Shown: positions 53,082 through 62,385 of the stretch, piece by piece
How positions within the stretch are numbered: the first letter of the stretch is position 1
Layout: every line of letters starts with the position of its first letter
NCBI RefSeq assembly: GCF_045310675.1
Contig: NZ_JBJHZZ010000001.1
Location: 62,001 to 126,000 of the forward strand
From: Clostridium_AT stratigraminis
Lineage (GTDB): Bacteria; Bacillota; Clostridia; Clostridiales; Clostridiaceae
Direction of reading: 5' to 3'
DNA: 64,000 nt
Notes under the pieces: model-generated
What the model saw: only the letters and a program-made list of their open reading frames with translations
The model's database searches: none
Told to the model about the DNA's origin: nothing
Program-made: the position numbers and the translations under genes

Positions 53082-53780
53082 ATGGAACAAAAACTTATAT
53101 ATATAGCAGATGATGAAATCAAGATTCAAGAATTAATAAAAATGTTTTTAGTTAAGGAAGGCTACGGAGTGGAAGCATTTACGAGTGGAGAGGAGCTTTT
53201 AAAGGCATTTAAGGAAAGAGCTGCTGACATGCTTCTTCTGGATATTATGATGCCAGGAATAGATGGACTTTCTGTCTGCACTCAAATACGAAAGGAAAGC
53301 AACGTACCAATTATTATAATTTCCGCAAAGGACGGAGAATCTGATAAGATTGCTGGATTAATGCTGGGCAGTGATGACTATATGACTAAACCCTTTAGTC
53401 CAGTAGAACTAGTTTTAAGAGTAAAAAGTATATTTAAGAGAATGGAATTTGAGAAAACTAGAGAGAGTAATTCAGAATTAATAAACATAATAGATGTAAC
53501 TATTTATACTGAAGGCAGATATGCGGTTTGTAATGATCATGATTTAAAGCTTACTTCAATGGAATTTAATTTATTTCTTTATTTAGTGAAGAATATAAAT
53601 AAGGCAGTATCTAGAGAAGAACTCCTAAATAAAGTTTGGGGCTTTGATATGGAAGTAGATACGCGTGCAACTGATGATATGGTAAAAAGAATAAGAAGGA
53701 AGCTTAATAATGAAGGTGCTGCACTTAAAATAGAAACCTTGTGGGGCTATGGGTTCATGATTTCTGGTAAACAGGAATAG
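53082..53780 (+). CDS. OmpR-family response regulator
   Basis: 232 residues. Receiver domain with ADDEIK, phospho-Asp in MLLLDIMMPGIDG, and Lys in YMTKPFSP; winged helix about 135-230 (LTSMEFNLFLYLVKN, RATDDMVKRIRRKL, ETLWGYGFMIS). It is divergent from the lipoprotein/helical-protein genes and 14 bases before its cognate kinase gene. Confidence 0.92.
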   Translation: MEQKLIYIADDEIKIQELIKMFLVKEGYGVEAFTSGEELLKAFKERAADMLLLDIMMPGIDGLSVCTQIRKESNVPIIIISAKDGESDKIAGLMLGSDDYMTKPFSPVELVLRVKSIFKRMEFEKTRESNSELINIIDVTIYTEGRYAVCNDHDLKLTSMEFNLFLYLVKNINKAVSREELLNKVWGFDMEVDTRATDDMVKRIRRKLNNEGAALKIETLWGYGFMISGKQE

Positions 53781-53794
53781 GAAGGGTTAAATAT

Positions 53795-55240
53795 ATGAAT
53801 AATTCTAAAAAAACTATTAGGAAAAGTATATTTTTATCACATATATCCATTATTATAATATTGGTAATTTTAACTTCCATAGTATTTAATATATGCATTA
53901 ATATTTATGTAAGGTATCAAACAAGGAATCAACTTTTATCTGCTGCTCAAATTATTCAGAAATCATTAAACACCCAGCTTATAGGCAGTACAAAGGATAA
54001 TACTTCTACTGATGAAAAAACAGAACTAAACTCTCTATTAAAAATAAATAGAATACTAAGACAAACCCAAACCTTTCTTGACATAAAATATGCAGTGGTA
54101 AACGTAAATAATAAGGTGATCTTTCCAAGGAATTTAGTAAGTGAAGAGGCGAATATATTAAATATTGACATACTACCTTCCTTAGGTAAGAAAAATATTT
54201 TAGGCAGTGGGCTGAAAAAGAATAGAATAGAATACTTTAGTGCTTCCAATATAAAGTATGCGGCGCTAATACATCCCTTTGCTTCAGAAAATAAAAAATC
54301 ATTAGGAAATTTAATACTCTATTCAGATATGAAAAATAGTAATCAGCTTATACTTTCAATTAATATAATACTTTTTTCCATAATGCTTGTTGCTGCAATT
54401 ATTGCATTGATAATTTCAAATACTGTATCTAAAAAGATTTCTAAACCAATTTCTCTTTTAAATGAAAATGCCAAGAAAATAGGTGACAGAGATTATAAAA
54501 TTGTACCTGAAAAATATGAGGATAATGAAATAGGAGAATTGGCAGAGACAATGAAAGCAATGGCAGAAAAGCTTGCAGCTTATGACTCTACCATGAAGAC
54601 CTTCATGCAAAATGCCTCACATGAACTTCGTACACCATTAATGTCAATACAAGGGTACGCAGAAGGAATAAAGCTTGGAGTAATAGAAGATACAAATAGT
54701 GCAGCTGATGTGATAATTGATGAGAGCAAAAGGCTAACGAATATTGTGGAGGAACTTCTATATTTATCTAAGCTAGATTCCATGCAGGAGGCTTTTAACC
54801 TTGAAGCCTTAAATACTGAAGACCTTCTTAAGGACTGTATAGATAGAGTAAAGGGGATTGCCCTGAAAAATGGTGTGAACATAAGACTAACTTCTAAGGA
54901 TAAAGATTTAGTGATTATGGCGGATGAGGAGAAATTATCAAGAGCTATAATTAATATATTGGGAAATTGCTTGAGATATTCTAGAAAAGAAATTAGTGTA
55001 AGTCTTGAAAGTTTAGGTAACAGTATTAGTATAATCATAAAAGATGATGGGCCGGGCTTTGATGCGCAGGAATTAAAGAATATCTTTGACAGATTTTATA
55101 AGGGAAAAGGAGGTAAACATGGACTTGGACTTGCAATTACAAAGAGTATAATAGAAAAACATAATGGAAGGGTTACAGCTGAAAATAACAGCAGGTCAGG
55201 AGCATGTTTTAAAGTTATTTTACCTAAAGTAGTTGAATAA
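53795..55240 (+). CDS. Sensor histidine kinase
   Basis: 481 residues. Transmembrane helices near 16-36 and 190-210, with an extracytoplasmic sensor between, HAMP, then HisKA (FMQNASHELRTPLMSIQGY) and HATPase_c (NILGNCLRYS, DDGPGFD, GGKHGLGLAITKSIIEKHNG). Partner of the preceding regulator. The signal is unknown; the divergent secreted pair may be its target or sensor accessory. Confidence 0.9.
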   Translation: MNNSKKTIRKSIFLSHISIIIILVILTSIVFNICINIYVRYQTRNQLLSAAQIIQKSLNTQLIGSTKDNTSTDEKTELNSLLKINRILRQTQTFLDIKYAVVNVNNKVIFPRNLVSEEANILNIDILPSLGKKNILGSGLKKNRIEYFSASNIKYAALIHPFASENKKSLGNLILYSDMKNSNQLILSINIILFSIMLVAAIIALIISNTVSKKISKPISLLNENAKKIGDRDYKIVPEKYEDNEIGELAETMKAMAEKLAAYDSTMKTFMQNASHELRTPLMSIQGYAEGIKLGVIEDTNSAADVIIDESKRLTNIVEELLYLSKLDSMQEAFNLEALNTEDLLKDCIDRVKGIALKNGVNIRLTSKDKDLVIMADEEKLSRAIINILGNCLRYSRKEISVSLESLGNSISIIIKDDGPGFDAQELKNIFDRFYKGKGGKHGLGLAITKSIIEKHNGRVTAENNSRSGACFKVILPKVVE

Positions 55241-55438
55241 AGACCTAAATAGATTTAGTTAAATAATTTTGTTAATGGAGCTTGCAGAAGAGAAATAAAC
55301 TTTTACTGTAGGTTCCTTTTTGATTTCATATATTATAGGTATGGTAAAATATTACTTCACAATATTGCTATATCTTGATATAATTTTAAATATAACTACA
55401 TAATCTATCATAAATTGTTAAAATAAGGTACCATAGAT

Positions 55439-55518
55439 AAAGGCAAACCTATTGAAAGATAGAGACGCAAAGCCACGGGCCTAAAGTTTATTAAGCTAAG
55501 GCAGCCGGGTTACCTAAA
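55439..55518 (+). promoter_or_regulatory. Cyclic-di-GMP-I (GEMM) riboswitch, second copy
   Basis: GGCAAACC, the CTATT-GAAA-GATAG tetraloop stem, GACGCAAAGCC, GGGCCTAAAG, and CTAAGGCAGCCGGGTTACC: all key GEMM elements are present. It lies about 155 bases upstream of the LPXTG surface protein gene, with no other gene between. Confidence 0.93.
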
Positions 55519-55570
55519 TAGTATAGTTTACGCTTTTACTTATCTAACACCATGTATTAATATTGCAGTT

Positions 55571-55650
55571 AGGTATATCTATGGATTTGTTTGGAGGTGT
55601 ATACCTGAGAGAAAATAGTGTCCATAGCTATATTTTATTATTAATTTTAT
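55571..55650 (+). promoter_or_regulatory. Putative riboswitch expression platform
   Basis: AGGTATA (55571-55577) can pair with TATACCT (55600-55606). CTATGGA (55579-55585) can pair with TCCATAG (55621-55627), followed by a T-rich stretch. The two pairings exclude each other, as expected for an antiterminator/terminator choice. Inference from complementarity only. Confidence 0.45.
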
Positions 55651-55671
55651 TAATACAAGGGGGAATAAAAG

Positions 55672-57531
55672 ATGGGGAAAAGAAAGTTACTAAGTGCTGT
55701 TACTGCAGTACTGTTTTTGCTTCAATTGATTTTTGGAGCTGGGTTTACAGGGAAGGTTAAGGCTGAAACAGCTAGCTCTTCTCTTCCAACGTTTATGGAT
55801 GTTAGAAAAGAAACATTGGGCTTTGCTTATCAATATAAAAATAAGACAATTGTTAATAATACAGTAATTGTTGACAACAATATTAAATTCTTTGTTGAAG
55901 AGAACGGCCAAAAACATATAATTTCTGAAGACTTTAATCTTATAAGGCATTTAACTTACATAGGTGTATACAATGATAATGCTTATGTAGCTTCAAATAA
56001 AGACGATTCAAGCCAGCCATATGCAATATATAAGGCGAATTTAAATACCTATAAGATGGAACTTGTAAAAAATGTACCTATCTACGGTGATGGAAAAGCA
56101 TACATTACAGATTACAAAATAGATGCAAATGGAGTATTCTGGTTTGCAGCACAGCAAAACAATATTCCAATCTATGATGCAAATGGAAGAATTATAGATT
56201 ATAATACAAAATACATAATATATAATGATAAGGGATTTTCCCATGAGGAACTTGTTCTTCAAAAGGGATCTTCTTCATATAACACATATGGTAAGCTTCA
56301 GCAAGGCTTAGACGGAAGTATGTGGTTTTTTAAATCCCTTACGCTTGGTGCCGATAATAAAGTATATAAAATCTTAAAGGATAACACAATTAAGGAATAT
56401 TCAATAAATAGTACAAATCATATTGAGGCAATTTATCCTGGAGCAAATAATACATTACTTGTATACACTCAAGAAATTTCTCCCGTTAACGATGCTGTAG
56501 TAAAAAAGGTTGTTCAAAAGTATTCAGTTAACGATAATGGTCTTAGCCTCCTGAAAGAATATGATGTATCTGCAAAACAATTTTTTGCATCAGGTGACAT
56601 CAATGGGAACATGTGGATTGACATAGATGGGGTTGTTTCAAAGCTGGAGGACCAAGGTTTTGTAGATAAGTATATTGTTAATAGTGGTATGATGGGCCTT
56701 AATGTGTATGATGATCAGCATTTAGTTACATGTGGTATTGTAGGATTTGGTTATACACCAATATCTATAGATCAAGCTTTGCCAGGAGCTCCAACACTAG
56801 GAGATACTACTTCAGCAGCGCCTGCTTCAGAAAAATTCACTACAAGTATTAATGGCAAAGATGCCATCATAACATTAAATTCAAGTAAAATATCTAAGAA
56901 TGCTGTAAATGAAATAACACCAGTTATACCTACAGTTGTACAAACTATAGAAGCTAAAATTGATGCTGCTTCTATAAATGGTGGGACAGGAAGCATAAAG
57001 CTTAATACTAATAATGTTATAGTCAACCTTCCATTTTTTGCTATAGATTTTAATGGATTAAGTCAAGGTGACTTTGTTAATTTAAAACAAAATTTAGTTG
57101 TAGGGGATGCTGCTTTAAATTCACTTAAAAGCATAGGAAAAATATTTGATTTTAGCCTTTCTGCATATAAACAAGACAGTACGAAAATAAAGGATATACA
57201 TGCATTTAAAAGTGGAAATGCTAATATATCAGTAAAACTGTCTAAAGATGAAGTTAAGGGCTTAGATATTACAAAACTAGCTGCTTTCTACTATAACGAA
57301 AATACAAAGCAGTGGGAAAAAGTTGGAGGAAGCTATAATAAAGATACAATGACCTTTACCTTTGAGACTAGTCACTTTAGTAAGTTTACTATTGCTGAAG
57401 TAAATGGTTTACTTCCTCAGACAGGATCAGTAATAAATTTTAATAATTTAATGCTGCTAGCTTTTACATTTATAATAATTGGAGGCATTATGTTCTTTAG
57501 AAAAGATAAAGCAGTAAAAGCAGGTAATTAA
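55672..57531 (+). CDS. LPXTG-anchored surface protein, c-di-GMP-controlled
   Basis: 619 residues. Signal peptide about 1-32 (AVTAVLFLLQLIFGAGFTGKVKA). N-terminal 350 residues show repeated beta-strand units resembling a propeller (YIGVYNDNAYVASNK, YKIDANGVFWFAA, LQQGLDGSMWFF-like GLDGSMWFF). A beta-rich region follows (about 385-575), including VTFETSHFSKFTIAE-like TFETSHFSKFTIAE. C-terminal sorting signal LPQTG near 588, hydrophobic helix, and basic RKDKAVKAGN tail. Displayed on the wall by sortase; an adhesin role is inferred from the c-di-GMP riboswitch upstream. Confidence 0.88.
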   Translation: MGKRKLLSAVTAVLFLLQLIFGAGFTGKVKAETASSSLPTFMDVRKETLGFAYQYKNKTIVNNTVIVDNNIKFFVEENGQKHIISEDFNLIRHLTYIGVYNDNAYVASNKDDSSQPYAIYKANLNTYKMELVKNVPIYGDGKAYITDYKIDANGVFWFAAQQNNIPIYDANGRIIDYNTKYIIYNDKGFSHEELVLQKGSSSYNTYGKLQQGLDGSMWFFKSLTLGADNKVYKILKDNTIKEYSINSTNHIEAIYPGANNTLLVYTQEISPVNDAVVKKVVQKYSVNDNGLSLLKEYDVSAKQFFASGDINGNMWIDIDGVVSKLEDQGFVDKYIVNSGMMGLNVYDDQHLVTCGIVGFGYTPISIDQALPGAPTLGDTTSAAPASEKFTTSINGKDAIITLNSSKISKNAVNEITPVIPTVVQTIEAKIDAASINGGTGSIKLNTNNVIVNLPFFAIDFNGLSQGDFVNLKQNLVVGDAALNSLKSIGKIFDFSLSAYKQDSTKIKDIHAFKSGNANISVKLSKDEVKGLDITKLAAFYYNENTKQWEKVGGSYNKDTMTFTFETSHFSKFTIAEVNGLLPQTGSVINFNNLMLLAFTFIIIGGIMFFRKDKAVKAGN

Positions 57532-57553
57532 TAAAAGTAGAGTCTAATCTGTC

Positions 57554-57585
57554 AAAAAACCTAGAGAAAATTCTCTAGGTTTTTT
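57554..57585. terminator. Intrinsic terminator of the surface protein gene
   Basis: AAAAAACCTAGAGAA (57554-57568) pairs with TTCTCTAGGTTTTTT (57571-57585) around a 2-base loop (the inner pairs probably open). Confidence 0.9.
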
Positions 57586-57765
57586 AATTATTACTTAAAT
57601 ATTAACAATGGTTTTAAAAATAAATATTGCCTCATAAAATGAATTATGGGCTTTGCATTAAATAAAGGAAGTAATTCGTCTATATAATTAAAGAGCTTAT
57701 AAATAATACATATGCATGGACAACCATTAATTGTTCAAGGCTAGTAATTCATAGGGGCTGGTATT

Positions 57766-59157
57766 ATGGAAAAGGAAAAACAAGAACCTAAACCAAGAAA
57801 AATTTTATTGGTCATTTTAATTCCTCTTTGCTCTTTACTAATAATATATTTTGGAATAACTTTATACTTTATAAACCATTATTACTATGGTTCCTCCATT
57901 AACTGCATCAATGTTTCAGGAAAAACTGTAGAAGAAGTAAAAAGTGAAATGTCATCAAAGCTTCAAGATTTTACCTTGGAACTGAAAGAGAGAGGTGGAG
58001 CAAAAGAAGTAATAAGTGCAGTAGATATAGACTTAGGGTATACTTCAGAGGAGGAATTTAAGAAATTAAAGGATAAACAAAGTGCATTTAAATGGATTAC
58101 TGCATTTAGTAATAAAAAAGCTAATGAAATTACTGTTGGTGTTACCTTTGATAGAGAATTATTAAAAAAGCAGCTTGATAAGCTTAACTGTCTTAATAAC
58201 AGTAATATTGTTGAACCTAAGAATCCTAGCTTTAAGTATACAGACAGTGGGTATATTATTGTACCTGAAACCTTAGGAAATAAAATTAATAAAGATGTAT
58301 TATATACTGAAGTTGAAAAAGTAATTTCAAAGGAAGGGACTTATTTAGATTTAGAAGCTATAAATTGTTATGTAAATCCACAATATACTTCAAAATCTGA
58401 AAAAGTAATTGAGACTAAAAATATTCTTAATAAATATGCAGCCTCCAAAATCACCTATAATATTGGAGATAAAAATGAAATAGTAGATGGAACAATAATA
58501 AATAAGTGGCTTAGTGTAGATGAAAACTTTACTGTTAGTCTTGATGAGGTAAAGGCAAAGAGTTATTTAACTGGACTCCTTAATAAGTATAATACCATTG
58601 GGAAAACAAGAAATTTTCCTACTACATCAGGAAAAACAATAAAGATTAGCGGAGGGGATTATGGTTATGCCATTAATACTGTAGCAGAAACGCAGGACTT
58701 TATTGCTGCAATAAAAGAAGGAAAAATTTTAACAAAAGAACCTAAATATTCTCAAACAACTTTTTCAGCTATTACAAGTGATATTGGAAACACCTATGTT
58801 GAAATAGATATGACAAATCAGCATCTATGGTTTTATAAAAAAGGCTCTCTTATGGCCCAGGGAGATATCGTTACTGGAAACGTTAATGCAGGGCACAAAA
58901 CACCTTCAGGTATCTACAGGTTAAAATACAAACAAAAGGGTGCTGTTTTAAGAGGCCCGGATTATGCTGCACCTGTTACCTACTGGATGCCCTTTAACGG
59001 AGGAATTGGTTTACATGATGCCAGCTGGAGAAGCAGATTTGGGGGGAATATATATAAAACAGATGGCTCTCATGGCTGTGTAAATCTTCCCTTCAGCTTA
59101 GCCAAGACCATATTTGAAAACATCGACCCCGGAACTCCGGTGGTATGTTTCTATTAG
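57766..59157 (+). CDS. L,D-transpeptidase with YkuD and peptidoglycan-binding-like domains
   Basis: 463 residues. N-terminal transmembrane anchor about 13-34 (ILLVILIPLCSLLIIYFGI), YoaR/PG_binding_4-like regions about 45-330 (INCINVSGKTVEEVKSEM), and a C-terminal YkuD domain about 340-463: YVEIDMTNQHLWFYKKG, GHKTPSGIYRL, GGIGLHDASWRSRFGG, and the catalytic SHGCVN. Makes 3-3 cross-links or attaches proteins in peptidoglycan. Its stop codon adjoins a REP-like repeat cluster. Confidence 0.92.
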   Translation: MEKEKQEPKPRKILLVILIPLCSLLIIYFGITLYFINHYYYGSSINCINVSGKTVEEVKSEMSSKLQDFTLELKERGGAKEVISAVDIDLGYTSEEEFKKLKDKQSAFKWITAFSNKKANEITVGVTFDRELLKKQLDKLNCLNNSNIVEPKNPSFKYTDSGYIIVPETLGNKINKDVLYTEVEKVISKEGTYLDLEAINCYVNPQYTSKSEKVIETKNILNKYAASKITYNIGDKNEIVDGTIINKWLSVDENFTVSLDEVKAKSYLTGLLNKYNTIGKTRNFPTTSGKTIKISGGDYGYAINTVAETQDFIAAIKEGKILTKEPKYSQTTFSAITSDIGNTYVEIDMTNQHLWFYKKGSLMAQGDIVTGNVNAGHKTPSGIYRLKYKQKGAVLRGPDYAAPVTYWMPFNGGIGLHDASWRSRFGGNIYKTDGSHGCVNLPFSLAKTIFENIDPGTPVVCFY

Positions 59158-59290
59158 GGACGGTTAATGACTTTCATCACTTTTACTTGTGTTACTTGGG
59201 GACGGTTAACATTTTATTGTACTTCTTAGTTGAATGTACATTGTTGTTAACCGTCCCCTTCTAGAGTGAAAATTGTTCTTAACCGTCCCC
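59156..59290. repeat. REP-like GGGGACGGTTAA(T/C) repeat cluster
   Basis: Two direct copies (59156-59168 at the L,D-transpeptidase stop codon, and 59196-59210) face two inverted copies (59246-59258 and 59279-59290). The copies extend to CTTTCATCAC in the first unit, matching the 1.4 kb copies. The arrangement forms nested hairpins. It may also serve as the terminator for the upstream gene. Confidence 0.75.
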
Positions 59291-59334
59291 ATTGGCACCA
59301 TTGACATTGGACCCATAGGATAATAAATATTAAG

Positions 59335-60075
59335 TTAATATAGAGAGATTAAATTAGTACCAGGTATAGCAGCAAATATTCTTGAGGATACAAAATTATG
59401 GCCATCCCAAGTCAAAAAGTTTTGAATATAGCCTAAGGTATCACTGTTAGTAGTACCTATAATACGCTGAAAAGCAAGCAAATCAAAAGAATTACTTCTT
59501 TCATTATTTACAACAGGGATTAAGGCACCTATAGCAAGTACTTCTCCTTGAATAGGTTTCTTTAACCTGCCGTCTTCGTTATAATATAGAGATAAATAAT
59601 CATAGCCTTTATAGCTAATGTCTAGTACAAAAAGTTTATTTAGCAGTACATTGGCTACATGGACTTTGTAGAAATCAGCATAATCAACTTTATATATATA
59701 CTCCTTATTGTAACTGTCAAAGTTAAATATCTCCTGAAGATTATTATTCTTAAAAGAATAAATATAAAAGAATCCATAGCCGCCGCTGCCGCCTGCATCA
59801 ATACTTACCTTTATATCATCAACCTTATCTTTAGTAAAGTCACCAAGAAACAAGCTTGCATTATACCCTGAATTAAACTCAGGAGTAATGGTTTCTCTTT
59901 GTTTTGTAGACCCATCCTCAATTACAACTGTAATATTATCAGCAAAAATTCCTTTAGAGCCATCAGGCTTGCTGCCAAATAGGGAAACCTTATCAGGAAT
60001 GCCATCACCAGTTACATCTCCAAGCTTCATGTCCAGTAAATATAACCTTGGGGGAAAAGGATTTACAATACTCAT
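59335..60075 (-). CDS. VCBS/FG-GAP-like repeat protein
   Basis: 246 residues without a clear signal peptide. Two Asp-rich repeat units GDVTGDGIPDKVSLFG (near 18) and GDFTKDKVDDIKVSI (near 77) resemble calcium-binding FG-GAP/VCBS blades. Clostridial paralogues often have this size. Role unknown. The start MSIVNPFPPRLYLLDM follows an AGGAAGG. Confidence 0.78.
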   Translation of the reverse strand: MSIVNPFPPRLYLLDMKLGDVTGDGIPDKVSLFGSKPDGSKGIFADNITVVIEDGSTKQRETITPEFNSGYNASLFLGDFTKDKVDDIKVSIDAGGSGGYGFFYIYSFKNNNLQEIFNFDSYNKEYIYKVDYADFYKVHVANVLLNKLFVLDISYKGYDYLSLYYNEDGRLKKPIQGEVLAIGALIPVVNNERSNSFDLLAFQRIIGTTNSDTLGYIQNFLTWDGHNFVSSRIFAAIPGTNLISLY

Positions 60076-60173
60076 TTTGTACCTTCCTGTATATTATTTA
60101 TTATAAAAATATTATATGATGGCTCAATTTGTTATGCTAATAATTTTAACTTTAAGCACTACATGCTTATTTT

Positions 60174-60206
60174 AGCCCCTTAAATAGTTAACCTATTTAA
60201 GGGGCT
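60174..60206. terminator. Bidirectional terminator
   Basis: AGCCCCTTAAATAG (60174-60187) is perfectly complementary to CTATTTAAGGGGCT (60193-60206), with T run on plus and A-rich flank. It lies past the stop of the DUF4179 gene on minus. Confidence 0.85.
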
Positions 60207-60246
60207 TTTAAATGCATATTTTTTTAATAATGCCATAGACTTTCTC

Positions 60247-61569
60247 CTAAAACTGAAATTTCCATGGTCCTTTTAATATTGTATTAAATTCTGAAAGCTT
60301 TAAATTTATGCTTTCATCCTTTGGTTTAACTTCAAATTCAAAATAGTTTACAGTTCTATTATCACGGTTTAAGTTCCAGCTATAGCCCATGCTTCTATTG
60401 GAGTTAATTGCTTCTATTTTTAACTCACTTAAATTTTCTGCCTTGCTAGAATCAAAATTTGTATCTACATAAACTCTTATATGATTATCAGTTCGTACTA
60501 CATTTTTTACAGTGAGAGTATAACCATTTATATTAAATTTCTTATTTACTTCAAGCTGGCCTTCCTTTGGTATAGGAAGCCTAATGCTTTTATTTATTTT
60601 ATAGGTCAAGTTTACTTCAGGTATTTCAACTGTATAGTTTTTGGCATCACTCTTTGGTACAAAATAAAACTCTGACAAAGGTGGTGAATATTGCTGAGGA
60701 TATTGTAAGTCATAAATTCTTCCTAAGTTATCCTTTAAGGTTATATCCAGCTTTCCATAATTATCAAGGTCAATTTGCTGCCCATAAGCTTCTACAACCC
60801 TGTTTTCTGAAGGATGCTGTACTAAGTTGAATGTAATCTTACCATCTTCATTTCCGGCCACCAAGGTTATACCTAGATTGTTCTTAATATCCGTTGGACC
60901 CATAGCTGCATAATTTTCAAAGCTTTTAGCTGGGCTTAAAGTAATGTGTATATTACTTTTGTCAGGTAAAATAATGCTAAAGCTATTCATATCCTCAGGT
61001 ATATTATTTAAACTTAAGCCTCCGTTCCATATATCTGAGCTGATGGAGAGAGAGTATCCTAGCTTATTATAGCTTTTTCCTTTATCATCAGTAATAAATA
61101 TATTTTTAAAATCTTCAAATCCCATGTGCTTATTACCTTCCATACCAATTGATAAGAAATTTCTATCTCTTACAGATGATTTCACAACTATTTCTCCACC
61201 ATTATAGCTTAACTTAACTGGCCTAGGCAGCACATAAAGTTCCCATCCCTGATTTTGCTCTACCTTTCCAACTCCAGGAATAAAGTAAAGCTTTTTAACT
61301 ATTTCAGCTACAACCTTTTGCCCTGAAGGAGTATAACCTGTGAAAATAAGGAGTGCTGCTACTGAAGCTGCAATAAACACTTTACTTAACTTGAAAATTC
61401 TTTTTCTTGGAGTTTTATTAAGCCTTCTTACAACATTATTCTTAATTCTATTTATCTGCTTATCACTTAATTCTTCCTCTTTAAAGTCAAGGCCTTGAAT
61501 AAGCTTCATACTATCTTTCTCTGAAAGGCTGCTCATAAAATCAAATATATCCTTATCTTCTCTACTCAT
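60247..61569 (-). CDS. DUF4179 membrane protein, putative anti-sigma factor
   Basis: 440 residues. A cytoplasmic N-terminal segment of about 55 residues, transmembrane helix about 60-80 (VFIAASVAALLIFTGYTP), and a large extracytoplasmic beta-rich region matching DUF4179-type proteins (IVKKLYFIPGVGKVEQNQG). It overlaps the end of the sigma factor gene by 8 bases. Co-translation and topology suggest an anti-sigma factor for the ECF sigma. Confidence 0.83.
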   Translation of the reverse strand: MSREDKDIFDFMSSLSEKDSMKLIQGLDFKEEELSDKQINRIKNNVVRRLNKTPRKRIFKLSKVFIAASVAALLIFTGYTPSGQKVVAEIVKKLYFIPGVGKVEQNQGWELYVLPRPVKLSYNGGEIVVKSSVRDRNFLSIGMEGNKHMGFEDFKNIFITDDKGKSYNKLGYSLSISSDIWNGGLSLNNIPEDMNSFSIILPDKSNIHITLSPAKSFENYAAMGPTDIKNNLGITLVAGNEDGKITFNLVQHPSENRVVEAYGQQIDLDNYGKLDITLKDNLGRIYDLQYPQQYSPPLSEFYFVPKSDAKNYTVEIPEVNLTYKINKSIRLPIPKEGQLEVNKKFNINGYTLTVKNVVRTDNHIRVYVDTNFDSSKAENLSELKIEAINSNRSMGYSWNLNRDNRTVNYFEFEVKPKDESINLKLSEFNTILKGPWKFQF

Positions 61570-62086
61570 TTATACTCCTCCCTTCCATAAGGCCTAATAT
61601 TTCTCTCAATTTCTTCTTTCCTCTCCAAAGTCTGTTGTCAACAGCCTGTCTGCTAAGGCTCATATAACTGCATATATATTCAATGCTCTGTTCCATAAAG
61701 TATCTTCTTAAAAACACCTCTTTGTCTATGGAATTAAAAGACATAATTGCTTCAATAATTTCATCTTTTTTTTCCTTAAACAAAAGGTTTTCTTCAATAG
61801 CTTCATTAGAAGAAAGCTGTAATTCTTCAAAATCAACAATCTTATTTTTCTTCAAGAGCGCCTTCTTAATATTTAAAGCCTTGTACTTGCAAAGTATTAA
61901 AAGCCATGTTTTCATGCTTCCTCTGCTTTCATCAAACTTATCTATGTTGTCCCAAGCCTCTATAAAAACATCCTGAACACATTCCTCAATGTCCTGCTCT
62001 GAGCCTGTATCAATAAGGATGCTTTTAGCTACCCCATAGACAGAGCCCATATATAAAGCCATGAGCCTTTCAATATCTGGTTTCAC
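61562..62086 (-). CDS. ECF-type RNA polymerase sigma factor
   Basis: 174 residues, GTG start with GGGGGG-type site upstream. Sigma region 2 (DIEECVQDVFIEAWDNIDKF, SMKTWLLILCKYKALNIKK) and region 4 (VFLRRYFMEQSIEYICSYMSLSRQAVDNRLWRG) are clear. No region 3, as usual for ECF. Operon with the DUF4179 protein. No ECF -35 AAC motif was found in its own promoter. Confidence 0.9.
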   Translation of the reverse strand: MKPDIERLMALYMGSVYGVAKSILIDTGSEQDIEECVQDVFIEAWDNIDKFDESRGSMKTWLLILCKYKALNIKKALLKKNKIVDFEELQLSSNEAIEENLLFKEKKDEIIEAIMSFNSIDKEVFLRRYFMEQSIEYICSYMSLSRQAVDNRLWRGKKKLREILGLMEGRSINE

Positions 62087-62146
62087 AGTATAATTCCCCC
62101 CAGCATAACCATCCCAAATTCTTCTTCATATATTACTACAATTTAA

Positions 62147-62174
62147 ATTATAGATTTCTCCCATAGAATAACAA
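62147..62174 (-). promoter_or_regulatory. SigA-like promoter of the ECF sigma operon
   Basis: Minus strand TTGTTA (62174-62169), 16-base spacer, TATAAT (62152-62147), about 60 bases before the GTG. Confidence 0.55.
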
Positions 62175-62385
62175 CTTTTTTTAAATATAATTAGATGAAA
62201 GTTATCTGGCGTTAATAATCAGTAGTTTTAGCCTTAGATATCTCACTATGGTCTATAGTAAATTCTGTAAAAAATAAAAGTTTGTAAAGATTATACTTAA
62301 TTTTATCCATAATAATCCGATAATAGAAAGTAGATGGAAATAATAAAGTTGAAAAACCTGAAAGAGATCGATGGGAGTTGTGGGA

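Noticed and set aside
54580..55038. 152-codon minus-strand frame in the histidine kinase gene
   Set aside because: A shadow of the kinase domain; product lacks domains and start signal.
55563..55760. 65-codon plus-strand frame between riboswitch and surface-protein gene
   Set aside because: It overlaps the signal-peptide region of the real gene in another frame, and its own start has no ribosome site.
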